The position numbers were made by a program, and so were the translations under genes. A DNA stretch of 35,919 nt from Pseudomonadota bacterium (lineage in GTDB: Bacteria; Pseudomonadota; Gammaproteobacteria; Burkholderiales; Burkholderiaceae_D): contig JARXKM010000015.1 of assembly GCA_030272785.1 (NCBI GenBank), positions 1 through 35,919 on the forward strand, read 5' to 3'. Below the pieces are notes generated by a model. It saw nothing but the letters and a program-made list of their open reading frames with translations. It ran no database searches and was not told where the DNA came from. This document shows, one piece after another, positions 10,264-18,423 of the stretch (its first letter is position 1; each line of letters opens with the position of its first letter).

Positions 10264-11313
10264 ATGACAACACCTTGCTCAAACATGCCAGCCGGCGCTG
10301 ACGCGCGGCGCGTCACCGGCTCGTATCTGCAGCCCCTGCTCGAAGCGGCGGCGGCGCGCGGCGTCAGCGCGGCCAGCCTGGCGCGCGCGGCCGGCCTGGC
10401 CGACGGCGCGCTGTGCGCGGCGCCCGATACGCTGGCCGCCGGCGACTACGTCAGGCTGCTGGCGGTCGGTGCCGAGCTGGCCGACGATCCGCACTTCGGC
10501 CTGCACGTGGGCGAGCGCGTCAAGCTCGGCACCTACAGCGTGTATGGCCTGATCCTGCTGTCGTGCCGCGACTTCGCCCAGGTGTTCCAGCAGACCTTGC
10601 GCTACGAGCAGCTGGCGCACGACCTCGGACGCTCCGCCCTGCACCTCGACGGCGCCGACGCGCAGTACGAATGGATCAGCAATTATCCGGCCGCCAGCCG
10701 CCACCTGGCCGAGAGCGTGTTCGCCGGCATCCGCGTGTTCAGCGCCTGGCTGGCCGGCGCCGCGCTGCCGGCCTCGCAGATGGCGTTCGGCCACCCGCTG
10801 GAGGCCGACGGCGCCGAGTACCAGCGCATATTCGGCGTGATGCCGGTGTTCGGCGCAGCCACCCACGCGGCCACCTTCGACGCCTCCCTGCTGGCCTGGC
10901 CGGTGCCGAATGCCGACGTCGGCCTGTACCCGGTGCTGCGCCAGCACGCCGAGCAGCTGCTGGCGCGGCGCGGCGGCGACGGCGCCGGTACCGGTGCCGG
11001 CATCGTCGCACTGGCGCACGCGGCGATCATCCAGAACCTGGCGCACGACCGCGTCTGCCTCGCCTTCATCGCCGCCGACCTGAAGCTGACGCCGCGCACC
11101 CTGCAGCGCAAACTGAGCGGCGCCGGCACCAGCTTCCAGCAGGTGCTCGACCGCGCGCGCCACGCGCTGGCCACCGACTATCTGCGCCGGCCCGGCCTGT
11201 CGCTGGTCGACATCGCCTTCCTGCTCGGCTACCAGGAACAGAGCGCGTTCAGCCATGCGTTCAAGGAGTGGAGCGGAGTCAATCCGGGCGCCTGGCGGGA
11301 GCAGGCCGCCTAA
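10264..11313 (+). CDS. AraC-family transcriptional regulator (Arabinose_bd/OruR type)
   Basis: Regulator of 349 residues. The N-terminal two thirds (about 15-210) resemble the Arabinose_bd domain found in OruR/ArgR-like AraC proteins (pattern LLEAAAARGVSAASLARAAGL, then FGLHVGERVKLGTYSVYGL). The C-terminal 90 residues hold two helix-turn-helix motifs, with DLKLTPRTLQRKLSGAGTSF and SLVDIAFLLGYQEQSAFSHA before a WSGVNPGAWRE close, as in standard AraC domains. It is divergent from the AGPS-like operon with only about 70 bases between the start codons, so it most likely controls that operon and itself. The inducer is unknown; by context it may be a glycerol ether or fatty compound. An alternative start is ATG 10285. 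Confidence 0.92.
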   Translation: MTTPCSNMPAGADARRVTGSYLQPLLEAAAARGVSAASLARAAGLADGALCAAPDTLAAGDYVRLLAVGAELADDPHFGLHVGERVKLGTYSVYGLILLSCRDFAQVFQQTLRYEQLAHDLGRSALHLDGADAQYEWISNYPAASRHLAESVFAGIRVFSAWLAGAALPASQMAFGHPLEADGAEYQRIFGVMPVFGAATHAATFDASLLAWPVPNADVGLYPVLRQHAEQLLARRGGDGAGTGAGIVALAHAAIIQNLAHDRVCLAFIAADLKLTPRTLQRKLSGAGTSFQQVLDRARHALATDYLRRPGLSLVDIAFLLGYQEQSAFSHAFKEWSGVNPGAWREQAA

Positions 11314-11325
11314 GCCTATCGGCGC

Positions 11326-11331
11326 TATAAT
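11326..11331 (+). promoter_or_regulatory. Consensus -10 hexamer (TATAAT) before dapC
   Basis: A perfect TATAAT lies between the araC stop and the first possible dapC start. No TTGACA-like hexamer stands 16-18 bases upstream. If it is used, transcription starts near 11338, three bases before ATG 11341. That leaves no leader for the ATG and favours GTG 11371 as the dapC start. Confidence 0.4.
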
Positions 11332-11370
11332 GGCGCTGCTATGTCGCACCACGCTAACCCTGGTACCGCC

Positions 11371-12594
11371 GTGAATCCACACCTCGAAAAACTGCACCCC
11401 TACCCGTTCGAAAAGCTGCGCCACCTGTTCGCCGAGGTGACGCCGAATGCGCACTATGCCGCCATCAGCCTCGGCATGGGCGAGCCGAAGCACCCGACGC
11501 CGGCGTTCATCCAGAAAGCCCTGATCCACAACCTGCAGGGCCTGGCGCACTATCCGAGCACCATCGGCGGCGAACCGCTGCGCGCCGCCATCGCCGGCTG
11601 GCTCGAGCGCCGCTACGGCGTGCCGCCGCTCGATCCGGCCACCCAGGTGCTGCCGGTGAACGGTTCGCGCGAGGCGCTGTTCGGCATCGCCCACTGTGTC
11701 GTCGACGCGTCCAAACAGCCGCTGGTGATCTGCCCGAATCCGTTCTACCAGATCTACGAAGGGGCCGCCTACCTGGCCGGCGCCGACACCTATTTCGTCA
11801 ACTCCGAGCCGGCCCGCAATTTCGCCTGCGACTACGGCAAGGTGCCGGCCGCGGTGTGGGAGCGCGTGCAGCTGCTTTACCTGTGCACGCCGGGCAACCC
11901 GACCGGCGCCACCTTGTCGCTCGACGACTGGCGCCAGCTGTTCGCGCTGGCCGACCAGTACGGCTTCGTGATCGCCGCCGACGAATGCTATTCCGAGATC
12001 TATCACACCAGCGCGGCGCCGCTCGGCGCGCTCGAGGCGGCGCACCAGCTCGGGCGCAGCGGCGGCGAGCGGCCGTACCGCCAGCTGGTGGTGTTTTCCA
12101 GCCTGTCGAAGCGCTCCAACGTGCCCGGCATGCGCTCCGGCTTCGTCGCCGGCGACCCGGCCATCCTGAAAAAATTCCTGCTCTACCGCACCTACTGCGG
12201 CGGCGCGATGTCGCCGCCGGTGCAGGCGGCCTCGATCGCGGCGTGGGGCGACGAGACGCACGTGGCCGAAAACCGCGCCAAGTACAAGGAAAAATTCGCC
12301 CTGGCGACGCCGCTGCTGCGCCAGGTGCTCGAGGTCGAACTGCCCGACGCCGGCTTCTATCTGTGGGCCGACGTGCGCCGCAGCGGCCTGTCGGACACCG
12401 AATTTGCCCGCCGCCTGTATGCCGAATACAATGTCACCGTACTGCCCGGCAGTTACCTGGCGCGGCCCGCGCACGGCGTCAACCCGGGCGAGCACCGCGT
12501 GCGCATGGCGCTCGTGGCCGAAGTCGACGAAGTGCTCGAAGCGGCCCAGCGCATCGTCCAGTTTTGCACCGCCATCTCCCTCCAAGCATCCTGA
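11371..12594 (+). CDS. dapC: N-succinyldiaminopimelate aminotransferase DapC
   Basis: PLP enzyme that converts N-succinyl-L-2-amino-6-oxopimelate to N-succinyl-LL-2,6-diaminopimelate with glutamate, in lysine and peptidoglycan synthesis. Motifs: [11 protein letters not shown] near the N-terminus, [13 protein letters not shown], the cofactor contact [30 protein letters not shown], and [16 protein letters not shown] with the Schiff-base Lys. I start it at GTG 11371 ([16 protein letters not shown]), which matches the usual DapC opening; ATG 11341 would add ten residues and is the alternative. Neither start has a strong ribosome-binding site. It is followed 8 bases later by dapD, so the two form an operon of consecutive pathway steps. 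Confidence 0.95.
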   Translation: MNPHLEKLHPYPFEKLRHLFAEVTPNAHYAAISLGMGEPKHPTPAFIQKALIHNLQGLAHYPSTIGGEPLRAAIAGWLERRYGVPPLDPATQVLPVNGSREALFGIAHCVVDASKQPLVICPNPFYQIYEGAAYLAGADTYFVNSEPARNFACDYGKVPAAVWERVQLLYLCTPGNPTGATLSLDDWRQLFALADQYGFVIAADECYSEIYHTSAAPLGALEAAHQLGRSGGERPYRQLVVFSSLSKRSNVPGMRSGFVAGDPAILKKFLLYRTYCGGAMSPPVQAASIAAWGDETHVAENRAKYKEKFALATPLLRQVLEVELPDAGFYLWADVRRSGLSDTEFARRLYAEYNVTVLPGSYLARPAHGVNPGEHRVRMALVAEVDEVLEAAQRIVQFCTAISLQAS

Positions 12595-12602
12595 AAGACA
12601 TC

Positions 12603-13430
12603 ATGACCCAACAACTGCAGAACATCATCGACACGGCCTGGGAACAACGCGCCGACATCACCCCGGCCAACGGCAGCGCCGAACTGCGCGACGCGGTCGC
12701 CCACGTGATCGCCGGCCTTGACGACGGCTCGCTGCGCGTGGCGCAGAAAACCGGCGCCGACTGGGTCGTCAACCAGTGGCTCAAGAAAGCCGTGCTGCTG
12801 TCGTTCCGCCTCGAGAACAACAGCGTCATGGACGCCGGCGACGCGCTGCGCTTCTACGACAAGGTGCCCGGCAAGTTCGCCGGTTACACGGCTGACGATT
12901 TCGCCCGCGGCGGTTTCCGCGTGGTGCCCGGCGCGGTCGCGCGGCGCGGCAGCTTCATCGCCAAGAACGTCGTGCTGATGCCGTCGTTCGTCAACATCGG
13001 CGCCTTCGTCGACGAAGGCACCATGGTCGACGCCTGGGCCACGGTCGGTTCGTGCGCGCAGATCGGCAAGAACGTCCACTTGTCCGGCGGCGTCGGCATC
13101 GGCGGCGTGCTCGAACCGATGCAGGCCAATCCGACCATCATCGAAGACAACTGCTTCATCGGCGCGCGCTCCGAAGTCGTCGAAGGCGTCATCGTCGAGG
13201 AAAACTCGGTCATCTCGATGGGCGTCTACATCGGCCAGTCGACCAAGATCTACGACCGCGCCAGCGGCGAAGTGACGTACGGGCGCATCCCGGCCGGCTC
13301 AGTGGTGGTGTCGGGCAACCTGCCGTCCGACGACGGCAAGTACAGCCTGTATTGCGCCGTCATCGTCAAGCGGGTCGACGCCAAGACGCGTTCGAAGACC
13401 AGCATCAACGAACTGCTGCGCGGCATCTGA
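12603..13430 (+). CDS. dapD: Tetrahydrodipicolinate N-succinyltransferase DapD
   Basis: Transfers succinyl from succinyl-CoA to (S)-tetrahydrodipicolinate, the entry step of the succinylase route to diaminopimelate. The 275 residues equal the family length. The N-terminal helical part (1-100) is followed by a left-handed beta-helix of hexapeptide repeats, visible as [40 protein letters not shown] and [10 protein letters not shown], then [20 protein letters not shown], and a C-terminal strand pair ending in [15 protein letters not shown] 12603 follows the dapC stop by 6 bases. It acts as a soluble trimer. The next DAP gene, dapE, is 12.5 kb away. The stop codon directly abuts the palindromic repeat at 13430-13590. 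Confidence 0.97.
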   Translation: MTQQLQNIIDTAWEQRADITPANGSAELRDAVAHVIAGLDDGSLRVAQKTGADWVVNQWLKKAVLLSFRLENNSVMDAGDALRFYDKVPGKFAGYTADDFARGGFRVVPGAVARRGSFIAKNVVLMPSFVNIGAFVDEGTMVDAWATVGSCAQIGKNVHLSGGVGIGGVLEPMQANPTIIEDNCFIGARSEVVEGVIVEENSVISMGVYIGQSTKIYDRASGEVTYGRIPAGSVVVSGNLPSDDGKYSLYCAVIVKRVDAKTRSKTSINELLRGI

Positions 13431-13590
13431 GAGGCTGAGAGTCTTTCGATCATGCCCGCTCATCACACCAGAATGCGCCCGCTCGTCGTTGCAAATGCTC
13501 GCCATAGCCCGAGCTATGGCTGTGCTTTGCGCCTCGATCGGCCACCTTCTGGCGCGCTGCTCTGGCACGCCCGAAAAACTCTCAGCCTCT
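13430..13590. repeat. 161-bp imperfect palindrome, ERIC-like intergenic repeat
   Basis: The ends are near-perfect inverted repeats: the 18 bases from GAGGCTGAGAG match the complement of the last 18 with one mismatch. The centre is a perfect 8-bp stem (GCCATAGC / GCTATGGC, 13501-13520) around CCGA. The arms in between align over their whole length with many compensating or single differences, so the transcript could fold into one long stem. It fills most of the dapD-pilU gap. Size and design recall ERIC elements, but the sequence is not ERIC. Confidence 0.85.
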
Positions 13591-13624
13591 GACCCGTACC
13601 CTGCACCGCACACCGGAGAAGACC

Positions 13625-14770
13625 ATGGCGATGGACCGCTTGTTCCAGCTGATGAAGGAAAAGAACGCGTCGGACATGTTCTTCGCCGTCAATTCGCCGG
13701 TGCACATCAAGATCAACGGCAACCTGATCCCGATCAACCAGACCAAGCTCGAGCCGGACAACATCGTCGCGCTGCTGGCCGAAGTGGCCACGGCCGAGCA
13801 AATGGACGAACTGCGGCGCACCAACGAGCTCAACATGGGCATCTCGGTGGCCAACCTGGGGCGCTTCCGGCTGTCGGCGTTCCGCCAGCGCGGCTCGATC
13901 TCGGCGGTGTTTCGCTTCGTGCCGGCCAACATCCCGGCGCTCGGCGAGCTCGGGCTGCCGGCCATCCTGTCCGAACTGATCATGGAAAAGCGCGGCCTGC
14001 TGCTGCTGGTGGGCGCCACCGGCTCGGGCAAGTCGACCACCATCGCCGCGATGCTGGACCAGCGCAACGAACTGCGCGCCGGCCACATCCTGACCTTGGA
14101 AGACCCGATCGAATACCTGTTCAAGAACAAGAAGTCGATCGTCAACCAGCGCGAGATCGGCAGCGACGCGCTCGACTTCAGCACGGCGCTGCGCAACTCG
14201 ATGCGCCAGGCGCCCGACTGCATCCTGATCGGCGAGATCCGCGACAAGGAAACCATGGCGGCGGCGCTGGCGTACGCGCAGTCGGGCCACCTGGTGCTGG
14301 CCACCCTGCACGCCAACAACAGCTACAACGCGCTCAACCGCATCATCAGCTTCTACCCGATCGACAACCGCCCGGCGCTGCTGCAGGACCTGTCGTCGGC
14401 GGTCAAGGCGATCGTCGCGCAGCGTCTGGTGCGCTCAAGCGCCGGCGGCACCCGCCAGGCGGCGGTGGAGGTGATGGTCAACACTCGCTACGTGGCCGAC
14501 CTGATCGAACAAGGCGCCATCGGCGAGATCAAGGAAGCGATGGAGAAAAGCCTCTCGCCGGGGTCGCAGACGTTCGAAGCGGCGCTGCTGCAGCTGGTCA
14601 GGAGCGGCCTGGTGACGCAGGAAGAGGCGCTGGCGAATGCCGACTCGGCCACCAACCTGCTGTGGCTGCTCAACAATGGTCCCGACAGCAAACACGCGCC
14701 GGCGCAAGAAGAGCCTGCCAAACCGGCCGAGCAAGGCGCATCGTTTACCGAATTCACGCTCGATACTTAA
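13625..14770 (+). CDS. pilU: PilT/PilU-type retraction ATPase, PilU-like
   Basis: Hexameric cytoplasmic ATPase that depolymerises the type IV pilus for twitching, acting with PilT. The 381 residues carry Walker A GATGSGKST (130-138), the Asp box LTLEDPIEYLF, Walker B CILIGEIRD (199-207) and the His box GHLVLATLHANN (221-232). The C-terminal motif ATNLLWLLNN followed by a poorly conserved acidic tail is characteristic of PilU and not PilT. A GGAGA ribosome-binding site precedes ATG 13625. pilT is not in the window. Placement directly behind dapD on the same strand is probably the ancestral arrangement in this family, though this is from memory and not shown here. Confidence 0.9.
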   Translation: MAMDRLFQLMKEKNASDMFFAVNSPVHIKINGNLIPINQTKLEPDNIVALLAEVATAEQMDELRRTNELNMGISVANLGRFRLSAFRQRGSISAVFRFVPANIPALGELGLPAILSELIMEKRGLLLLVGATGSGKSTTIAAMLDQRNELRAGHILTLEDPIEYLFKNKKSIVNQREIGSDALDFSTALRNSMRQAPDCILIGEIRDKETMAAALAYAQSGHLVLATLHANNSYNALNRIISFYPIDNRPALLQDLSSAVKAIVAQRLVRSSAGGTRQAAVEVMVNTRYVADLIEQGAIGEIKEAMEKSLSPGSQTFEAALLQLVRSGLVTQEEALANADSATNLLWLLNNGPDSKHAPAQEEPAKPAEQGASFTEFTLDT

Positions 14771-15010
14771 GTCGCGCGGCAGGTGGCGCTGGCGCGCAAC
14801 GACTTGCCAACCTCAACCTCAACATCGGCGCCGCGGTGTTGATGGCGGGCATATACCCTGTCGCTTTCATTTGATATCGCGTAAGACAAGGCGAATTAGC
14901 ACGCCTACCTCAGGCTTCAACACGTCCAAAAATCCGCCACGTCGTGCGCACGCAAGTCCCGGCGGCAAGCGCGCCGCGTGACGCTGCGTGCTTTGCAGGT
15001 CGCTGTTCCT

Positions 15011-15026
15011 GTCGATTGAAATCGAC
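15011..15026. promoter_or_regulatory. Perfect 16-bp inverted repeat before the subtilase gene
   Basis: GTCGATT-GA-AATCGAC is a perfect 7+2+7 palindrome 24 bases upstream of the subtilase ATG, where a repressor or activator site would be expected. The rest of 14771-15010 shows no gene and no clear promoter. No regulator gene is adjacent. Confidence 0.4.
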
Positions 15027-15050
15027 GAGTGAAATCCACAAAGGATGATC

Positions 15051-16496
15051 ATGAAAAGCGAACACATTATTTTGCGGCTCAAGCAGCATTCCACGCGCGA
15101 CGCCTACATCGGACCTGCAAGCGATTTGATCGACATGCGCGCGGCACTGCAAAAAGCCAGCATGCCGCGCTTGTTCCCCAACCTTGCCGGCGCGGGCATG
15201 GGCACGCGTGGCGGCGCCTTCAATTTGGACGCCGTGCTCGCGTCGCTGGCGTCAACGACGCAGGCGCCGCGCATGCCCGAAGAAGTATCGGTCGAGATGG
15301 AAAACATCGAACGTGCGCGCATTCCCGAAATAGCCAGGCATCCCGACGTCATCGGCATCGCGCCCAACGTTCCGATGATGCACATCGGCAGTGTAAATCC
15401 TGGCTCGGACGTCGATTTTGGTGTCGGCAACATTGCCTGGGGCGTGAAAGCGGTCGGCGCCCATACTTCGCCATACACTGGCAAGGGAGTGGTAGTGGCG
15501 ATACTCGACAGCGGCATCGACCGCACCCACCCGGCATTTGCCGACGTCAACCTGATCGAAAAGGACTTCACCGGCGATGGCAACGGCGATGTCATGGGGC
15601 ACGGCACGCATTGCGCAGGGACTATTTTTGGCCGCGGCGCGAACCTTGGCAGGGTCGGGGTGGCGCCCGGGGTCGAGACGGCACTCATCGGCAAGATTTT
15701 TGGCCGGCGCGGAGCGATTTCCAGCAAGGAGATCCTGGATGCGATCAGTTGGGCGGTGTCGAACGGGGCCAACGCCATTTCCATGTCTTGCGGCATCAAC
15801 TACCCGCTGCTCGTGCAAAACCTCGAGAAGGACTATCCTCCAGACATGGCGCTGGCGCTGGCGCTCGAATCGTATCGGGCTAATTTGCACCTGTTCGACA
15901 AGATGGCGTCGCTGTTGAAAGGCGACAGCTGGGGCAATCCGACTATCATCGTCGCCTCCGCCGGCAACGATAGCCACCGCGAGATCAACCCGGCGTACGA
16001 AGTCGGCGTGACGCCGCCGGCGAATGCCGAAGGATTCATTTCAGTGGGGGCGCTGCAACCGTGTGCCGATGGCAGCGCCTTGTTCGAGGTGACCAGCTTC
16101 TCGAACAGCGGCGCTGATATTGCCGCGCCCGGAGTCAATATCGTCTCGGCCAAGATCGGGGGCGGCTGGATGAGCATGAACGGCACCAGCATGGCGGCGC
16201 CGCACGTGACCGGGGTGGCGCTGCTGTGGGCCGAAAAATTGAAGCAGATGCTGTCTTTGAACAGCACCTTGCTGACCGCGAAAATCCTCGCCTCGGCCAG
16301 CCCGGACGAGTTTCCGAAAGGCTACGACCCGGCTGACGTCGGCGCTGGACTGGCCAAAGCGCCTGAACCGGCGCGATCGCAGGCTGCACCGCGCAAGATG
16401 CGCCGCGCACCACGCGGCGCCGTTCGCCCATCTTGCCCATTTTGGCCAAGTGCCCGGCGCCGCGGCGGTAGCGGTGGCGGTGAGAATCGACGATAA
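15051..16496 (+). CDS. S8 subtilisin-like serine protease without a signal peptide
   Basis: Subtilase of 481 residues. Catalytic triad: D153 in VVAILDSGIDRTHP, H184 in GHGTHCAGT and S380 in NGTSMAAPHVTG; the oxyanion Asn is N306 in VASAGND. Residues 75-111 (VSVEMENIERARIPEIARH, then VIGIAPN) resemble the end of an inhibitor-I9 propeptide, so self-processing is plausible. There is no N-terminal signal peptide or membrane segment, so secretion is not obvious. ATG 15051 is chosen because AGGA stands 5 bases before it, while 15045 abuts that site. The last 30 residues are Arg/Gly-rich and unlike a subtilase end. Another frame there reads PFAHLAHFGQVPGAAAVAVAV up to a TAG at 16498, which suggests a frameshift. 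Lower GC than its neighbours by eye. Confidence 0.88.
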   Translation: MKSEHIILRLKQHSTRDAYIGPASDLIDMRAALQKASMPRLFPNLAGAGMGTRGGAFNLDAVLASLASTTQAPRMPEEVSVEMENIERARIPEIARHPDVIGIAPNVPMMHIGSVNPGSDVDFGVGNIAWGVKAVGAHTSPYTGKGVVVAILDSGIDRTHPAFADVNLIEKDFTGDGNGDVMGHGTHCAGTIFGRGANLGRVGVAPGVETALIGKIFGRRGAISSKEILDAISWAVSNGANAISMSCGINYPLLVQNLEKDYPPDMALALALESYRANLHLFDKMASLLKGDSWGNPTIIVASAGNDSHREINPAYEVGVTPPANAEGFISVGALQPCADGSALFEVTSFSNSGADIAAPGVNIVSAKIGGGWMSMNGTSMAAPHVTGVALLWAEKLKQMLSLNSTLLTAKILASASPDEFPKGYDPADVGAGLAKAPEPARSQAAPRKMRRAPRGAVRPSCPFWPSARRRGGSGGGENRR

Positions 16497-16537
16497 TTAG
16501 CAGCACAGCACGATCGTCCCGCCGCAGGAGAGCATCC

Positions 16538-17359
16538 ATGCATCAATGCCATCGATTTTCTACCTGCCTCGCCATGCTGGCGCTCGCCGCGCTGGCGCCG
16601 CTATCGGCCACGGCCGCCTGCACGCGGCCGATCCTGGTGCCGGTGGCGCCGATCGGCCAGAGCGTGATGATCCGCGCCGGCCAGGTCAGCGGTGCGGTGC
16701 CCGACCTGCTCAAGCTGGTCGGCGCCCGGGCCGGCTGCACGTTCGTCTTCGCGCCGATGCCGCGCATCCGGCTCGAGACCATGTTCGAGATGGGCAAAGC
16801 CGACTTGCTCGTGTCGGCGACCCATTCGGCGCGGCGCGACCGCTACGGCCTGTTCATCGCGCTGGTGGAAACGCGCGCCACCCTGATCTCGCTCGACAGC
16901 ATGGCGGCGCCGCCGCGCAGCATCGACGACCTGCTGGCGCGGCGCGAGCTGCGCGTGGCGCTGGTGCGCGGCTTCGACTACGGCGACGCCTACCTCCGCT
17001 TGAGTCAGAAGCTCGCCGAGCAGGGCCGGCTGTACCTCGAGCCGGACCCGCTGACGGTGGCGCGCCTGCTGCACGGCGGCATGGCCGACGTCACCATCAT
17101 GCCGCCCAGCGCGGTCGCCGGCGCGGTGATGGGCGATGCGCGGCTCGCCGCGATGGTGGCGCGCATGCGCATCACGCCGCTGGCCGAACTGCCGTGGATC
17201 CGCAGCGGCATCTACATTTCGTACGCGTCGATGCACGCGGGCGACCGCGCCACGCTCGAGCGCGCGCTGACCGCCTCGTCGAAGGCCGGCGACATGCTCG
17301 CCATCTTCAAGCGCTACTACCCGCCGGCGCTGCTGAGCGAAAGCACGCGGCCGCTGTAG
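16538..17359 (+). CDS. Periplasmic solute-binding protein, family 3-like
   Basis: Exported protein of 273 residues. It opens with a Sec signal peptide (basic start, hydrophobic LAMLALAALAPLSA, likely cut near residue 27). The mature part has the layout of family-3 extracellular binding proteins: a strand like MIRAGQVSGAVPDLLKLVGAR, then FAPMPRIRLETMFEMGKADLL (motif seen in polar amino-acid binding proteins that lack transporters), and a second lobe with RVALVRGFDYGDAYL. No permease or ATPase gene is adjacent, so it may serve as a sensor input or a lone binding protein. AGGAGAG lies before ATG 16538. The ligand cannot be inferred. It starts 41 bases after the subtilase on the same strand. Confidence 0.8.
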   Translation: MHQCHRFSTCLAMLALAALAPLSATAACTRPILVPVAPIGQSVMIRAGQVSGAVPDLLKLVGARAGCTFVFAPMPRIRLETMFEMGKADLLVSATHSARRDRYGLFIALVETRATLISLDSMAAPPRSIDDLLARRELRVALVRGFDYGDAYLRLSQKLAEQGRLYLEPDPLTVARLLHGGMADVTIMPPSAVAGAVMGDARLAAMVARMRITPLAELPWIRSGIYISYASMHAGDRATLERALTASSKAGDMLAIFKRYYPPALLSESTRPL

Positions 17360-17426
17360 CCGTGCCGAGCGGTGCCGTGCCGTGCCAGCCTGCCGAACCG
17401 AACCCGCGCGGCGCGGTCCAAGGAGA

Positions 17427-17819
17427 ATGACGATCGAACTCGACCATTTTATTGTCCCCACGCACGACCAGGTGGCATCGGCACAACTGCTGGCGGACCT
17501 GCTGGGGGTGCCGTGGGCGGAGCGCACCTTCGGCCCGTTTTGCGCGGTCTACCTGAACGCTGGGCTGACGCTCGATTTCCAGCAGACGGACGACGACTTC
17601 CCCGTCGCGCATTACTGTTTTCGGGTCAGCCAGCAGGAATTCGACGCCATCCTCGCGCGCATCGAGGCGGCCGGCATCGGCTACCGCGGCAGCGTAGGTG
17701 GGCCGATGGACCGGCGCATCAACCGCGACTATGGCGGCGCCATGATCTACTGGAACGAGCCTGACGGGCACCAGTGGGAAATGCTGACCGTCAGCTATGC
17801 GCGGCCAGCGCCTGATTGA
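17427..17819 (+). CDS. VOC-family protein (glyoxalase/dioxygenase fold)
   Basis: Small cytosolic protein of 130 residues of the vicinal-oxygen-chelate superfamily. The start MTIELDHFIVPTHD and the end YWNEPDGHQWEMLTV match the beta-alpha-beta-beta-beta modules, and the likely metal ligands are His7, the His of VAHYCFRV and the Glu of HQWEM. AAGGAG stands only one base before ATG 17427, which is closer than usual, but no better start is seen. Function within VOC (glyoxalase I, fosfomycin or bleomycin resistance, dioxygenase) cannot be told. It converges with the DUF296 gene, with 5 bases between the stops. Confidence 0.82.
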   Translation: MTIELDHFIVPTHDQVASAQLLADLLGVPWAERTFGPFCAVYLNAGLTLDFQQTDDDFPVAHYCFRVSQQEFDAILARIEAAGIGYRGSVGGPMDRRINRDYGGAMIYWNEPDGHQWEMLTVSYARPAPD

Positions 17820-17824
17820 CGGCG

Positions 17825-18229
17825 TCACGGCTGGCGTGCTCGCACCACCAGTTCGCGAAAGCCGGAGCCGGCGGCGTCGGGTTCGCGGCTGAACGCATGC
17901 TCGGGCAGCAGCGCCAACAACACTTCGGCAGTGGTACGCACGATGCAGCCGGGCGCGACGTGCCCGCCCAGCACCTGGCCATGCGCATCGGCGACGGCCA
18001 TGTGGAGATGGGCGCCATCGGCGGCGAGGGCGCCGGCCAGGCTGAGGATCTCCAGGTCACCGCGCAATTCGGTCGGCTGCTGCGCGCCGGCGAAGCGCAA
18101 CTGGGCGACGCTCAGGCTGCCGATCCCCTGCAACACGAAGGCGGCGCTGCAAGCGTGCGCGGCCAGCACTGCCTCGAGGGCGGCGCGCAAATCCTGGCAC
18201 GGGTGCAGGCGCAATGGCAACGCAAGCAT
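17825..18229 (-). CDS. PPC/DUF296 domain protein
   Basis: Protein of 134 residues of the PPC (plants and prokaryotes conserved, DUF296) domain family, which forms trimers and in plants is joined to AT-hook DNA-binding motifs; the bacterial role is unknown. Seen: LPLRLHPCQDLRAALEAVL (about 3-21), a central SAAFVLQGIGSLSVAQLRF, LEILSLAGALA, then HLHMAVADAHGQVLGGHV, which carries the conserved His and Gly-Gly-His of the family. No AT-hook or other extra domain is present. I start at ATG 18229; a TTG at 18244 would add five residues. Neither has a convincing ribosome-binding site. The leader contains GGGGTCAG-type repeats 58 bases upstream. Confidence 0.78.
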   Translation of the reverse strand: MLALPLRLHPCQDLRAALEAVLAAHACSAAFVLQGIGSLSVAQLRFAGAQQPTELRGDLEILSLAGALAADGAHLHMAVADAHGQVLGGHVAPGCIVRTTAEVLLALLPEHAFSREPDAAGSGFRELVVRARQP

Positions 18230-18286
18230 GGCAGCTTTCGACAAAAGAGAGAGCGACCAGTGTACCCGCTTCGACCGCCCACCCCG

Positions 18287-18413
18287 GGGGTCAGTGCCGG
18301 CAATCGCACACGGACTGGTCCGCAGTCACGCGCAGTAGCGTCGAGCCCGTGTCTGAATGCCGGCACTGACCCCTGGGGTAACCCGGGGGTCAGTGCCGGC
18401 ATCCGGACACGGG
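18287..18413. repeat. GGGGTCAG-core palindromic repeats, second subtype (three units)
   Basis: Units of 27-28 bases with core GGGGTCAGTGCCGGCA and a tail ending near ACACGG: forward at 18287-18313, inverted at 18346-18373, and forward again at 18386-18413. The first two form a long inverted repeat around a 32-base spacer; the third stands alone beside the DUF6622 gene stop. They share the GGGGTCAG start with the arrays at 1762-2023 but have a different tail. Almost the entire gap 18230-18423 is this cluster. Confidence 0.88.
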
Positions 18414-18423
18414 CCCAGCTGTA

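Noticed and set aside
13489-14874. 461-residue plus-strand ORF
   Set aside because: It lies in a wrong frame across the palindromic repeat and pilU; the pilU frame has all Walker motifs.
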